This document shows positions 1 to 7,480 of a stretch of 64,000 nt of DNA, in pieces. Every line of letters begins with the position of its first letter. The stretch's first letter is position 1. The notes under the pieces are model-generated. The model ran no database searches, had not been told where the DNA came from, and saw nothing but the letters and a program-made list of their open reading frames with translations. Source of the stretch: Peptococcaceae bacterium (GTDB taxonomy: Bacteria; Bacillota; Peptococcia; Peptococcales; Peptococcaceae); NCBI GenBank assembly GCA_019420345.1, contig JAHZHI010000011.1, positions 1-64,000 on the forward strand. Direction: 5' to 3'. A program made the translations under genes and the position numbers.

Positions 1-13
1 GGCTTAAGACGAG

Positions 14-41
14 AAAAAGGCCACCTTGCGGTGACCTTTTT
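14..41 (-). terminator. Intrinsic terminator after the MFS exporter
   Basis: An 11-bp interrupted stem (AAAAAGG-C-CACC against GGTG-A-CCTTTTT) with a TTGC loop lies just beyond the stop codon of the leftward exporter gene. The A-rich and T-rich flanks would let it work in both directions. Confidence 0.75.
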
Positions 42-88
42 CGACAAGCTGATGCAGCCCAATTGGACTGCATTTTTTATACCATTTT

Positions 89-1543
89 TTAACGATCCGA
101 CCGTTGTTGAGCCGGACGAATAAAAAATGTACAAATCAAAGCAATTACAAGGAATATTGCAATATAAATATAATCTGTATTAACTGCTTCTACTGCCGCT
201 TCTCGATATGCCAAAGTTCCCTCAGCAGGAAGTCCCACGTTGCCAGCCGCCAAATAATAACGTGTCAAATTCATACTCAGCAAAACAGTAAGAATATTAG
301 TTGACACCGTCTGTACCAGCTGACGACCCCAGTTAAACATTGAAGATGCATGACCAGATAAATCACGTGGAACAGCACTCAGACCATAATTCGTTAATGG
401 CATTTGTGCCATTGAAATACCAAAAAAGCGCAAGCCAAAGCAACACATTACAAAGACCAAATTACTGGTCAAACTTAAGTTACATAATCCTAAATTTCCA
501 ACAAGAGCACAAATAATTCCAATTGTAATTAAGCTTTTCATTAGACCTTTACGGTGCAAATAGTTCGTAGTCGCATTACCAATCAGCATCATAATTGATG
601 GACAAAGAAGCAGCAAACCAGTTGCCGCAGGAGAAAGGCCTAAACCGGTCTGAAAGTAAAACTGTGAAAGAATTGCATTAATCCCTAACGTTAACGCAAT
701 GACGCATTGTAATAGCATCGCAAAAGAAAACGCCTTATACTTTAACACCCCAAAGTTTAATAACGGATGACTGGTATGAAATTGACGCATCACAAAAATA
801 ACAATCAACACCAAACCAATGATGACACATGCCCAAAATGTAATAGAACGCCATCCCCAAGTATCTCCCATTGAGAAAGCAAGCATGACCAAGCCACTGC
901 CCAAAGAAATCTGTCCACATCCCCAAAAATCAATTTTATCAACTTCCATATTAATTGACTCAGAAGGAATACTTTTTCTAGCAGCCCACAATACAATCAA
1001 CACCATTGGCAAATTGATTAAAAATAATACATGCCAACTTGAAACTTGCAATAACAGTCCAGAAATCGTTGGCCCCAATGCTGTACCAAAAGATTGAAAC
1101 AACATACTTGTTCCAAGATATTCTGCTTGTTTTTTTCTTGGCACATATCTATAAATCATTGCCATAGATGAAGGGATGATGATTCCACCAGCGATTCCTT
1201 TTAAAAATCTAAAAACAACAAGCATCAAAAAATTTACAGACAAAGCACACCCCAAAGAACATAGCCCCAGAGCCACCATTGCTGTTAAAAAGACCTTTCT
1301 ATAACTATAACGCTCACACAGATATTCACTTAGCGGCATAACCATGCCTAATGGTAACATATATCCAATGACTACCCACTGGACAGTATTGATATCCACA
1401 CCAAATACCGGCATGTACGTTGGCAATGAAATAGTGACGGTTGACGTATTGAGCATGGTAACAACACCGGATAATAGAATCGCCAGCAAAAAAATACGTG
1501 CATGACCGTCATCAATCTGCACCTTTTTTGCAGTTTCCGTCAT
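89..1543 (-). CDS. MFS drug exporter, DHA2 (EmrB/QacA) type
   Basis: This 484-aa protein is almost entirely hydrophobic. Its length and segment count fit the 14-helix DHA2 branch of the major facilitator superfamily, which exports drugs or toxic organics using the proton gradient. A loop after helix 2 resembles MFS motif A (YLCERYSYRKVFL, about residues 74-86). The antiporter motif C is clear (FGTALGPTISG, about 152-162). A second half follows a central loop at about 190-210. AGGAAAG precedes the ATG. It stands alone, with no HlyD-like adaptor or TetR regulator beside it. The substrate cannot be told from sequence; the family call is firm. Confidence 0.88.
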   Translation of the reverse strand: MTETAKKVQIDDGHARIFLLAILLSGVVTMLNTSTVTISLPTYMPVFGVDINTVQWVVIGYMLPLGMVMPLSEYLCERYSYRKVFLTAMVALGLCSLGCALSVNFLMLVVFRFLKGIAGGIIIPSSMAMIYRYVPRKKQAEYLGTSMLFQSFGTALGPTISGLLLQVSSWHVLFLINLPMVLIVLWAARKSIPSESINMEVDKIDFWGCGQISLGSGLVMLAFSMGDTWGWRSITFWACVIIGLVLIVIFVMRQFHTSHPLLNFGVLKYKAFSFAMLLQCVIALTLGINAILSQFYFQTGLGLSPAATGLLLLCPSIMMLIGNATTNYLHRKGLMKSLITIGIICALVGNLGLCNLSLTSNLVFVMCCFGLRFFGISMAQMPLTNYGLSAVPRDLSGHASSMFNWGRQLVQTVSTNILTVLLSMNLTRYYLAAGNVGLPAEGTLAYREAAVEAVNTDYIYIAIFLVIALICTFFIRPAQQRSDR

Positions 1544-1612
1544 AAAATCATCTTCTTTCCTAAAAATAAAAATAGCGTCTCACCAATGCGAGCGCCCAAT
1601 TTTAAATTTTTT

Positions 1613-1666
1613 CTAGCTATATATTACAATATTTTTCTCAAAAAAGATATACCTAGCTTGACAAGC
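1613..1666. repeat. Inverted repeats in the upstream region of the exporter
   Basis: The 296 bp between the exporter start and position 1840 are A+T rich and hold no gene. Two symmetric elements are visible. CTAGCTATAT (1613-1622) and ATATACCTAG (1647-1656) form an inverted repeat with one mismatch. GCTTG-A-CAAGC (1656-1666) is an 11-bp palindrome. TTGACA at 1658-1663 could also serve as a rightward -35 box. They are candidate operators, but no regulator gene sits next to them. Confidence 0.3.
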
Positions 1667-1839
1667 AGTCATATTATTTATTAATACGGCTATATTTTAT
1701 TCAATAAACAACAAATAGATTTCAATGATTTTTTCTTAAATAGAATCTATTACCTTCTCACTTATGATTTTGATTTTACCTTGTTAACAACCCCCAGGAT
1801 GGTTACATCTGAAAACAGAAAGACAATGATATAACCCTC

Positions 1840-1868
1840 TTGTTTTTTTGAAATAGGCCCACTATAAT
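1840..1868 (+). promoter_or_regulatory. Sigma-70 promoter of the 172-aa gene
   Basis: TTGTTT at 1840-1845 and a perfect TATAAT at 1863-1868 are separated by 17 bp. Transcription would start near 1875 and give a 5' leader of about 108 nt before the ATG at 1984. Confidence 0.65.
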
Positions 1869-1874
1869 GCGAAT

Positions 1875-1983
1875 TGCTAAGAAGCGATGGATGGATAAAG
1901 CCCGCTTTAAAAGTGGTTGTCTGTCAAGAACATGGCGGTCCGCTATTGTATAGTCCATCTTTCACAGAAAGGGGAAATATGAA
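1875..1983 (+). other. Possible structured 5' leader
   Basis: The leader between the predicted start site and the 172-aa ORF contains GATGGA near its start and TCCATC near its end, which could pair and close the region. Inside are short hairpins (AAAG-CCCG-CTTT, and one around GGCGGTCCGC). It matches no riboswitch class I can recall. AAGGGG at its end is the ribosome binding site. Confidence 0.25.
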
Positions 1984-2502
1984 ATGTTATTGAATGAAAA
2001 ATCTTCGCAAAACGTTAACGGCTCGGTTCAGGTGACGGTTAATACTTTTCGACCATCTGAAAACAAAGGTATTTTAACACATCTTTCCAAAATCTTTAAA
2101 CATGATGTTATTGGCTTTTTTAAAGAAGTACGCAATATTTTACGCCAAACAGAAGGTTTAGAAGCTTATGCAACATGTAAACAAAGTGCAACCTGCTCTG
2201 ATGCCATTGAAGAATATCGCGTTCATATTCCTCCAATGTATGATGAAATTCTGAATGATCAGCCTGTAAAGCCAACACCTGGTGCTGCGACTTTAAATGC
2301 ACTAACAAGCGCCGCACAAGCTGCTGGCGGTATCCTTGATGATGTTGGCAGCATGGAGGCATTTGCTAATCGTCATCAGAGTTTCCCTGGTGATCCAACA
2401 AAATTTGATCCAAACCGTCCACAATCACGTTTATTTGCAGATGTTGATGATCGTATTCGTCAACGCGTCTCTGTTATTGAAGAATTAAAAAAAGATGCTT
2501 AA
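1984..2502 (+). CDS. Hypothetical protein, 172 aa
   Basis: I do not recognise this protein. It is soluble, with no signal peptide or membrane segment. An N-terminal part (about residues 25-75) looks helical and carries two close cysteines (YATCKQSATC). An Ala/Gly-rich middle follows (about 100-117), then a Pro/Asp-rich stretch (PGDPTKFDPNRPQSR) and a charged C-terminal helix (VDDRIRQRVSVIEELKK). AAGGGG lies 9 nt before the ATG. It has its own promoter, a long leader and its own terminator, so it is a single-gene unit. It sits between an exporter and the MoaE-like gene, with no evident functional link to either. Confidence 0.7.
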   Translation: MLLNEKSSQNVNGSVQVTVNTFRPSENKGILTHLSKIFKHDVIGFFKEVRNILRQTEGLEAYATCKQSATCSDAIEEYRVHIPPMYDEILNDQPVKPTPGAATLNALTSAAQAAGGILDDVGSMEAFANRHQSFPGDPTKFDPNRPQSRLFADVDDRIRQRVSVIEELKKDA

Positions 2503-2527
2503 ATAGTTAACTTTAAATCAAATACAG

Positions 2528-2563
2528 AAAGGTCCTTAGTAATGTCCACTAAGGACCTTTTTC
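2528..2563 (+). terminator. Terminator of the 172-aa gene
   Basis: AAAGGTCCTTAGT (2528-2540) pairs perfectly with ACTAAGGACCTTT (2548-2560) and is followed by a T-run, a textbook intrinsic terminator. Confidence 0.9.
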
Positions 2564-2573
2564 ATATTTAACG

Positions 2574-2602
2574 TTTCACTCTAACAAATGATGCGCTATA
2601 AT
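2574..2602 (+). promoter_or_regulatory. Candidate promoter of the 84-aa ORF and moaE
   Basis: A perfect TATAAT at 2597-2602 has TTTCAC 17 bp upstream (2574-2579). The -35 is weak, so activation is possible. Confidence 0.45.
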
Positions 2603-2628
2603 AAAGTATCGAACCGGAGGCGAATCCT

Positions 2629-2883
2629 ATGCATATCGATGAAAATTGGGCCGTGTCACCGGAACGTATCCAACATTTCTTTTCTGAGCAGGAAGATGTT
2701 TCTTGTGATATTGACGGCCACTTCCATTATAAAAATTGTATTATTACCCTAGAACGAAAATCAGCAACATTAAACAAACCAATATCAATCACTCGTACCC
2801 GCTTAATAATGGATGGGCCTGATGAGGAGGTTACCACTATCCATCGCCGTTTTTTTCTACGCTTTTTATCTGCTGGTGGTTAA
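2629..2883 (+). CDS. Small conserved-looking protein with C-terminal Gly-Gly, upstream of moaE
   Basis: This 84-aa protein has a good ribosome binding site (CCGGAGG) and ends in the residues SAGG exactly at the stop codon. It lies 42 bp before the MoaE-like gene, in a slot where molybdopterin synthase operons often keep the small sulfur-carrier subunit MoaD, whose function needs a free C-terminal Gly-Gly. Its sequence does not look like the MoaD seen elsewhere in this window: it has aromatic and His residues in the middle (HFHYKNC) and an Arg-rich tail (HRRFFLRF). It may be a divergent carrier, a MoaE partner or something unrelated. I cannot name its family. Confidence 0.65.
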   Translation: MHIDENWAVSPERIQHFFSEQEDVSCDIDGHFHYKNCIITLERKSATLNKPISITRTRLIMDGPDEEVTTIHRRFFLRFLSAGG

Positions 2884-2925
2884 AAAACAATGACCTTTTG
2901 TTTAAGAAATAAGGAGGATGCTATA

Positions 2926-3321
2926 ATGAAAAAAAAACAGATTCCATCTATGGATGATTGGCTTGCAGAGGCAAAGAAACATTCTGATGCAGAAAAAATC
3001 GGTATGTATCTTTTCCATGACGGTGTTGTACGAGAAAGTGCAAAAGCAAAAGTGCGTTTTGGTTTAAATAATACCTCTCCCGTTACTGCCATGCGATTTT
3101 CCTATGATGAAAAAAAACTGAAAGAAGTCATTGACGAAGCCTACACATTGCCTGGCATTTATTATATCCGCGTTTGGCTAAATGAGGGAACACTTTCAGT
3201 TGGTGAAGATATTATGCGTGTCCTGATTGGTGGCGACATCCGTCCCCATGTTATTGATGGACTGCAACATTTGGTTGGTCGTATAAAAAACGAATGTGTT
3301 CAGGAAACAGAATGTTATTAA
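2926..3321 (+). CDS. moaE: MoaE-like molybdopterin synthase catalytic subunit
   Basis: The 131-aa product resembles the large subunit of molybdopterin synthase, which moves sulfur from thiocarboxylated MoaD onto cyclic pyranopterin to make the dithiolene. Regions that support this are DDWLAEAKKHSDAEKIGMYL near the N-terminus, the FHDGVVRESAKAKVRFG stretch, and a C-terminal IYYIRVWLNEG/IGGDIRPHV/KNECV core. AAGGAGG lies 8 nt before the ATG at 2926; a longer in-frame start at 2890 has no such site, so I reject it. It differs from E. coli MoaE and looks like the Bacillota variant. Together with moaA, moaC and mog on the other strand it would complete the core pathway. Confidence 0.72.
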   Translation: MKKKQIPSMDDWLAEAKKHSDAEKIGMYLFHDGVVRESAKAKVRFGLNNTSPVTAMRFSYDEKKLKEVIDEAYTLPGIYYIRVWLNEGTLSVGEDIMRVLIGGDIRPHVIDGLQHLVGRIKNECVQETECY

Positions 3322-3325
3322 ACAA

Positions 3326-3367
3326 AGAGAAGCAATCTCCAATTATATGCGTGGAGATTGCTTCTCT
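3326..3367. terminator. Bidirectional terminator between moaE and mog
   Basis: AGAGAAGCAATCTCCA (3326-3341) and its exact complement (3352-3367) form a 16-bp stem between two convergent genes, ending both transcripts. Confidence 0.9.
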
Positions 3368-3369
3368 TA

Positions 3370-3864
3370 TTATTGACCACAATTGGCCGAGCCTTCAGAA
3401 AATAACATATCTAAGCCATGTTTGATAGGATCAATGACAGCAAGAATATTTTCCTCTGAAGCTTTTTTACTTCCTGGTAAATTGACAATCAATGTTCGTC
3501 CACGGATTCCAGCCACAGAACGTGATAAGCAACCTTTTAGCGTGATGCGCATTGACTCTGCACGCATTGCCTCCGGAATGCCTGGCGTCTGTCGTTCAAT
3601 AATACTCAATGTCGCTTCTGGTGTTACATCACGTGGCGAAAAGCCAGTGCCACCCGTTGTCAAAACAAGTGCAAAATGATAGTAATCACTACACTTCAAA
3701 AGTTCATCACGAATCTTATCACTATCATCCGGAATTATTTTTGTATAGCCAACGTCAAAACCATGTTCTTGAAGAATGCGACAAAGATTGGGACCACTGG
3801 TATCTTCACGTTCACCGCGTGCGCCTTTATCACTTACCGTAATAACCGCAGCTCGATACATCAT
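3370..3864 (-). CDS. mog: Molybdopterin adenylyltransferase (MogA/MoaB family)
   Basis: This 164-aa enzyme activates molybdopterin by adenylation, before metal insertion by MoeA. The family signature TTGGTGFSPRDVTPE (about residues 69-83) forms the pterin-binding loop. The N-terminal AVITVSDKGARGEREDTSG is also typical. It is the last gene of the leftward operon. Its ATG overlaps the moaC stop by 4 nt (ATGA), with GGGAGGA placed 6 nt upstream; a second ATG follows immediately. Length is normal for a single-domain Mog. The alternative name MoaB applies to close homologues with the same fold. Confidence 0.93.
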   Translation of the reverse strand: MMYRAAVITVSDKGARGEREDTSGPNLCRILQEHGFDVGYTKIIPDDSDKIRDELLKCSDYYHFALVLTTGGTGFSPRDVTPEATLSIIERQTPGIPEAMRAESMRITLKGCLSRSVAGIRGRTLIVNLPGSKKASEENILAVIDPIKHGLDMLFSEGSANCGQ

Positions 3865-4346
3865 GATAATTCCTCCCTTATAAATTCACCATGAACACCG
3901 CCACTCTTTCTAAGCAATCGAATATCCGTAATCATGATGTCTTTTTGAACAGCTTTACACATATCATAAACAGTCAGCGCCGCCATTGAAACAGCAGTCA
4001 GAGCTTCCATTTCAACACCAGTTTTGCCATCACAGGATACGCTGGCCATAATTTCTACAGACCGACGCTCCTCGTCAAGCGACAGATTCAAATCAATACC
4101 ATTGATTTGAATTGGATGACACATTGGAATTACATCAGGTGTACGCTTTGCCCCCATGACCCCAGCTATTTGTGCAACAGTTAAAACATCCCCTTTTTTC
4201 ATTCCACCACTTTGAATCAATGCAAATGTCTCATTATTAACAAGAACACGTCCAGCTGCTACCGCAACACGCTGACTTTCAGGCTTTTCACCAACATTAA
4301 CCATTTTCGCGCGTCCTTGATCATTAAAATGAGTAAAATCGCCCAT
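3861..4346 (-). CDS. moaC: Cyclic pyranopterin monophosphate synthase MoaC
   Basis: The 161-aa protein makes cyclic pyranopterin monophosphate from the 3',8-cyclo-GTP produced by MoaA. The motif MCHP (about residues 75-78), CDGKTGVEMEALTAVS and TVYDMCKA are diagnostic. I start it at the ATG at 4346, which has AGGAGG 6 nt upstream; a TTG two codons earlier would have no spacing. It follows moaA by 2 bp and overlaps mog, so the three are translationally coupled. Confidence 0.96.
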   Translation of the reverse strand: MGDFTHFNDQGRAKMVNVGEKPESQRVAVAAGRVLVNNETFALIQSGGMKKGDVLTVAQIAGVMGAKRTPDVIPMCHPIQINGIDLNLSLDEERRSVEIMASVSCDGKTGVEMEALTAVSMAALTVYDMCKAVQKDIMITDIRLLRKSGGVHGEFIREELS

Positions 4347-4348
4347 CG

Positions 4349-5302
4349 TCAACCTCCTATTTGATTCATATTCCGTCCAGCTTGTGAATGATGCTGTGCA
4401 TCCAAATCACCATGCCATTTTGGTTTATGCCAGATGGCTTTTTTTAATTGCTCATACATCCCATCTTTATCCAAGCCTTTCAACGATAATTCTTCTGCAG
4501 AATGTAAGCATGGTTTTATTTTCCCGTCTGCAGTTAAACGGATTCGATTACATTCACCGCAGAAATGCGCACTCACTGGACTAATAAGACCAATATGGCC
4601 TTTACTATTCGGCAACGAGTAAAGTTTTGCAACACCACCATCAGGGGTAACAGGAGTCAATTCTGGTAAAACATCCAAAACGCGAGTATATGGTATAAAA
4701 GCACGTTCGTCAAAAGCCGGATTATCTAGCATAGGCATCAATTCTATGAAACGTACATCTACTGGATAACGCAATGTCAATTCTGATAACGGCTGAATTT
4801 CATCGTCATTAAAGCCACCAATTAACACGACATTCAATTTGATTTTCTCATAGCCTGCCTCTAGAGCTGCTTCAAGGCCAGTATAAAAATCATCAATTTT
4901 TCCATAACGAGTAATGTATTTATATTTATCTGGATCAAGTGTATCAACACTGATATTCAATCGCTGAACTCCAACTTCTCGCAAAAGTTTTGCATAGTTC
5001 TTCAACAACGTTCCATTGGTTGTCATGCAAAGCTCTTCAATACCTTGAATTTCGGCAATTCGTCGACAAATGGAAACTATGTTCTTCTTTACCAATGGCT
5101 CGCCGCCTGTAATACGCAATTTACGAACACCCAAAGACGCTGCTGCCTCAATGGCCATAATCAGTTCATCTTCAGTCAACATATCTTCATGCCGCTTTTT
5201 GATGATCCCATGTTCTGGCATACAATAACGACAACGCAGATTACAGCGTTCCGTTACCGATACACGCATATAAGTTATACTACGTCCATATTGATCAATC
5301 AT
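4349..5302 (-). CDS. moaA: GTP 3',8-cyclase MoaA (radical SAM)
   Basis: The 317-aa enzyme starts cofactor synthesis by converting GTP to 3',8-cyclo-GTP. The radical-SAM cluster motif is CNLRCRYC (Cys20, 24, 27). The C-terminal cluster ligands are in CGECNRIRLTADGKIKPC, and the protein ends in Gly-Gly as MoaA proteins usually do. I place the start at ATG 5302, preceded by GGAGGAAGG. A longer in-frame reading to 5368 runs into the flavoprotein gene and lacks family similarity. The start overlaps the flavoprotein stop by 8 nt, so the two are co-translated. Confidence 0.95.
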   Translation of the reverse strand: MIDQYGRSITYMRVSVTERCNLRCRYCMPEHGIIKKRHEDMLTEDELIMAIEAAASLGVRKLRITGGEPLVKKNIVSICRRIAEIQGIEELCMTTNGTLLKNYAKLLREVGVQRLNISVDTLDPDKYKYITRYGKIDDFYTGLEAALEAGYEKIKLNVVLIGGFNDDEIQPLSELTLRYPVDVRFIELMPMLDNPAFDERAFIPYTRVLDVLPELTPVTPDGGVAKLYSLPNSKGHIGLISPVSAHFCGECNRIRLTADGKIKPCLHSAEELSLKGLDKDGMYEQLKKAIWHKPKWHGDLDAQHHSQAGRNMNQIGG

Positions 5303-6161
5303 AATCCTTCCTCCATTGATAAAGAACGTCCCTTCCAACTTTTTGTCCCTCTGCAACGACGGTTTCAACCATTGAATGGATGGTTAAACAATTCCCACAA
5401 AGATGAACCCATGGCATCGTATATAACTGTTCAACCAAAGTTCGTTCCGGGCGCATGCCCACCGCTATCAGCAATACTTGACAATGTAGATATTCTCCCG
5501 ATGACAGACGAACCCCTTCTAAATTCGGCCAACCAAAAACTTCATCAATTGTCCGATTACACAACAATCGAATATTAGGCTTATTCAAACATTCTTGATT
5601 TCGACGCAGCGCCTTACTATAAACACTCTTTTCAATTATTGTTACATCTAGATTTAGATGAGCCAACTGATCAGCCATTATAAGACCCAGATCACCGCCA
5701 CCCAAAATAACAACTGGCCCCTCAGGAACGTCGCCAAAAAGATTCATCATTTCCTGCATTTGTCCCGCAGTATAAATACCATCTGGACGTGTTCCTGTGA
5801 TTTTCAATGAACCAAGTGGAATCTCATAACAACCCGTTGCAACAATAACTTGTTTAAAAGAGAGCATTATCGATCCAAGAGTCGGACCAATCAATTGCGC
5901 AACACGTTCTTTAGATATAGAAATCACAGTAGTATCAAGAAATAAATGGACATTCTTTGGGAAATTTTCCAGTAGCATTTGAACATATTCCGGGCCACTG
6001 AGGCCATGTGAAAATCCATGATGAAAGCATTGCTGCAAAATACCGCCCATCGTTTTTTTTGCATCTACTAACCATATATTTGCATTTTCCTGAGCCACCA
6101 TCTTTGCAGCTGAAATACCTGCCGCACCGGAACCTATGATTAGAATATCACAATGCTCCAT
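5295..6161 (-). CDS. FAD-dependent pyridine-nucleotide oxidoreductase, small form
   Basis: This 288-aa protein has an N-terminal FAD site (IIGSGAAGISAA, about residues 8-19) and a second dinucleotide site (VVILGGGDLGLIMA, about 149-162). The loop MGGILQQCFHHGF and the GTRPDGIYTAG segment match the FAD-dependent partner that accompanies GlpA-like dehydrogenases in Bacillota. The end (LCGNCLTIHSMVE) matches that family's usual C-terminus. It is therefore a compact but complete version, since relatives run to about 400 aa. It lacks a CxxC disulfide motif. It overlaps its GlpA-like neighbour by 14 nt and moaA by 8 nt. Its substrate is unknown; electron transfer between NAD(P)H and a partner is the best guess. 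Confidence 0.8.
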   Translation of the reverse strand: MEHCDILIIGSGAAGISAAKMVAQENANIWLVDAKKTMGGILQQCFHHGFSHGLSGPEYVQMLLENFPKNVHLFLDTTVISISKERVAQLIGPTLGSIMLSFKQVIVATGCYEIPLGSLKITGTRPDGIYTAGQMQEMMNLFGDVPEGPVVILGGGDLGLIMADQLAHLNLDVTIIEKSVYSKALRRNQECLNKPNIRLLCNRTIDEVFGWPNLEGVRLSSGEYLHCQVLLIAVGMRPERTLVEQLYTMPWVHLCGNCLTIHSMVETVVAEGQKVGRDVLYQWRKDYD

Positions 6162-7479
6162 TTGTTTGTTCCTCCAATAATTGTTGGATACGTTTCCTGC
6201 AACGCGCGCCTTGACACCTGCCCATTCCTGTACCTACTCGATGTTTTACACCATCTACTATACATGCCCCTCGCTTAATTGCAGATACCACTTCACCTTT
6301 TGTTACTTGTCCACACTGACAAATGATCTCATTGTCTTTCTCATTCTTTACATAACGCCTTGGCAAAAACGAACTGTTCAAAGATGCCTTCAAAAAGCCA
6401 GCAACTTCTTCTGCAATCTGCATAGATAATTCATTTGCGCAAGTTAATCCTGGAGTTTTTATCCCAATGAAACTAAAAAAATTTCCAGCTGGTCTTAATA
6501 TAACAAAATCATTCAGTCGTTTTTTTTCATTTGAAATTAGAAAGGGATTTGGGCGAACCGCTGCAAACGAACGAATCACGCCCATCATGCTCATATTCGG
6601 CAATAATTCCGCTGTAAGCATTTGAAGTTTTTCTAACCCTTCCTTTGTCGTTGCCCACATTGCGGTATTTAACACACGTTCCGGAGATTCGATCAACATA
6701 TTGCCTTCCACAGTTGGAACTAGCGTGACACCTTTCCCATCTTCACGTTCTTGAAAAATGATTCGTCGAGGTGATGATATTTTACTGTCAAAAATTAAAT
6801 AGTCTGCGGCGTCAAACGCCAAACGTACTGTTGGCGAAAAAACCATCTCTTGAATACGATCTGCATTCAGACCGGCACAATTTACAATTACACGACATCG
6901 AATTGAATGATGTTCCGTATCGATAAAATAATGATCTTGCTCTTTTTCTATTTTTCGTACCAAGGCATTTAACATGATTCGACACCCATTTGTACGGGCA
7001 TTTTCAAACGCTGCAATCCCCAATTGCCATGGATTAACCGTTCCTGTTCCTGGTACAAGCAATGCTGCAGTAATCCCACTCGAAAGCAACGGTTCCATAT
7101 TTCTCGCTTCGCTTCCCGAAAGGAATGCCATATCCAGCACGCCATTTCTTTTTCCTTGCTCCAACTTCATTCTTAAAACAGCTTCTGCTTGAGGACCGTG
7201 AGCAACCATTAAGCTTCCGCAACGTTCGAAAGGAACATCAAGCTCCTCACATAAATTAGAAAATTGTTTGTTCGCATTTACCGTAAGCTTTGCTTTCAGA
7301 CTGCCAAATTTATTATCACAACCGCTATATACTATCGCGGAATTTGCACGCGTAATCCCCATACAAACATCAGCTTCCGCTTCAATAAGTGTAACATTGA
7401 TGTTCCAGCGTCTCAAATTACGCGCAACAAAGCAGCCAAGCACTCCACCGCCAATGACAACAACATCTGTGTATTCCAT
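6148..7479 (-). CDS. GlpA-like FAD oxidoreductase with C-terminal BFD-type [2Fe-2S] domain
   Basis: The 443-aa protein joins a DAO-type FAD oxidase/dehydrogenase fold (GGGVLG at 10-15, then the SAIVYSGCDNKFGS segment) to a C-terminal bacterioferritin-associated-ferredoxin domain. Cys387, Cys389, Cys422 and Cys427 give the CxC...CxxxxC pattern for a [2Fe-2S] cluster. This is the architecture of the anaerobic glycerol-3-phosphate dehydrogenase A subunit. However, no glycerol kinase or DUF1667 gene is nearby; the gene lies 1 bp after the moeA-PBP fusion. It may oxidise a different hydroxy-acid or polyol, or serve as a redox partner of the AOR. Family is clear, substrate unknown. Confidence 0.82.
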   Translation of the reverse strand: MEYTDVVVIGGGVLGCFVARNLRRWNINVTLIEAEADVCMGITRANSAIVYSGCDNKFGSLKAKLTVNANKQFSNLCEELDVPFERCGSLMVAHGPQAEAVLRMKLEQGKRNGVLDMAFLSGSEARNMEPLLSSGITAALLVPGTGTVNPWQLGIAAFENARTNGCRIMLNALVRKIEKEQDHYFIDTEHHSIRCRVIVNCAGLNADRIQEMVFSPTVRLAFDAADYLIFDSKISSPRRIIFQEREDGKGVTLVPTVEGNMLIESPERVLNTAMWATTKEGLEKLQMLTAELLPNMSMMGVIRSFAAVRPNPFLISNEKKRLNDFVILRPAGNFFSFIGIKTPGLTCANELSMQIAEEVAGFLKASLNSSFLPRRYVKNEKDNEIICQCGQVTKGEVVSAIKRGACIVDGVKHRVGTGMGRCQGARCRKRIQQLLEEQTNGAL

Positions 7480-7480
7480 A

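Noticed and set aside
1613..1666. CRISPR-like or mobile-element end
   Set aside because: There are only two short inverted repeats, with no spacers, direct repeats or transposase gene.
5295..6161. Truncated flavoprotein pseudogene
   Set aside because: The protein is shorter than relatives, but it keeps both nucleotide sites and the family C-terminus, and it is translationally coupled on both sides, so it is a compact intact form.
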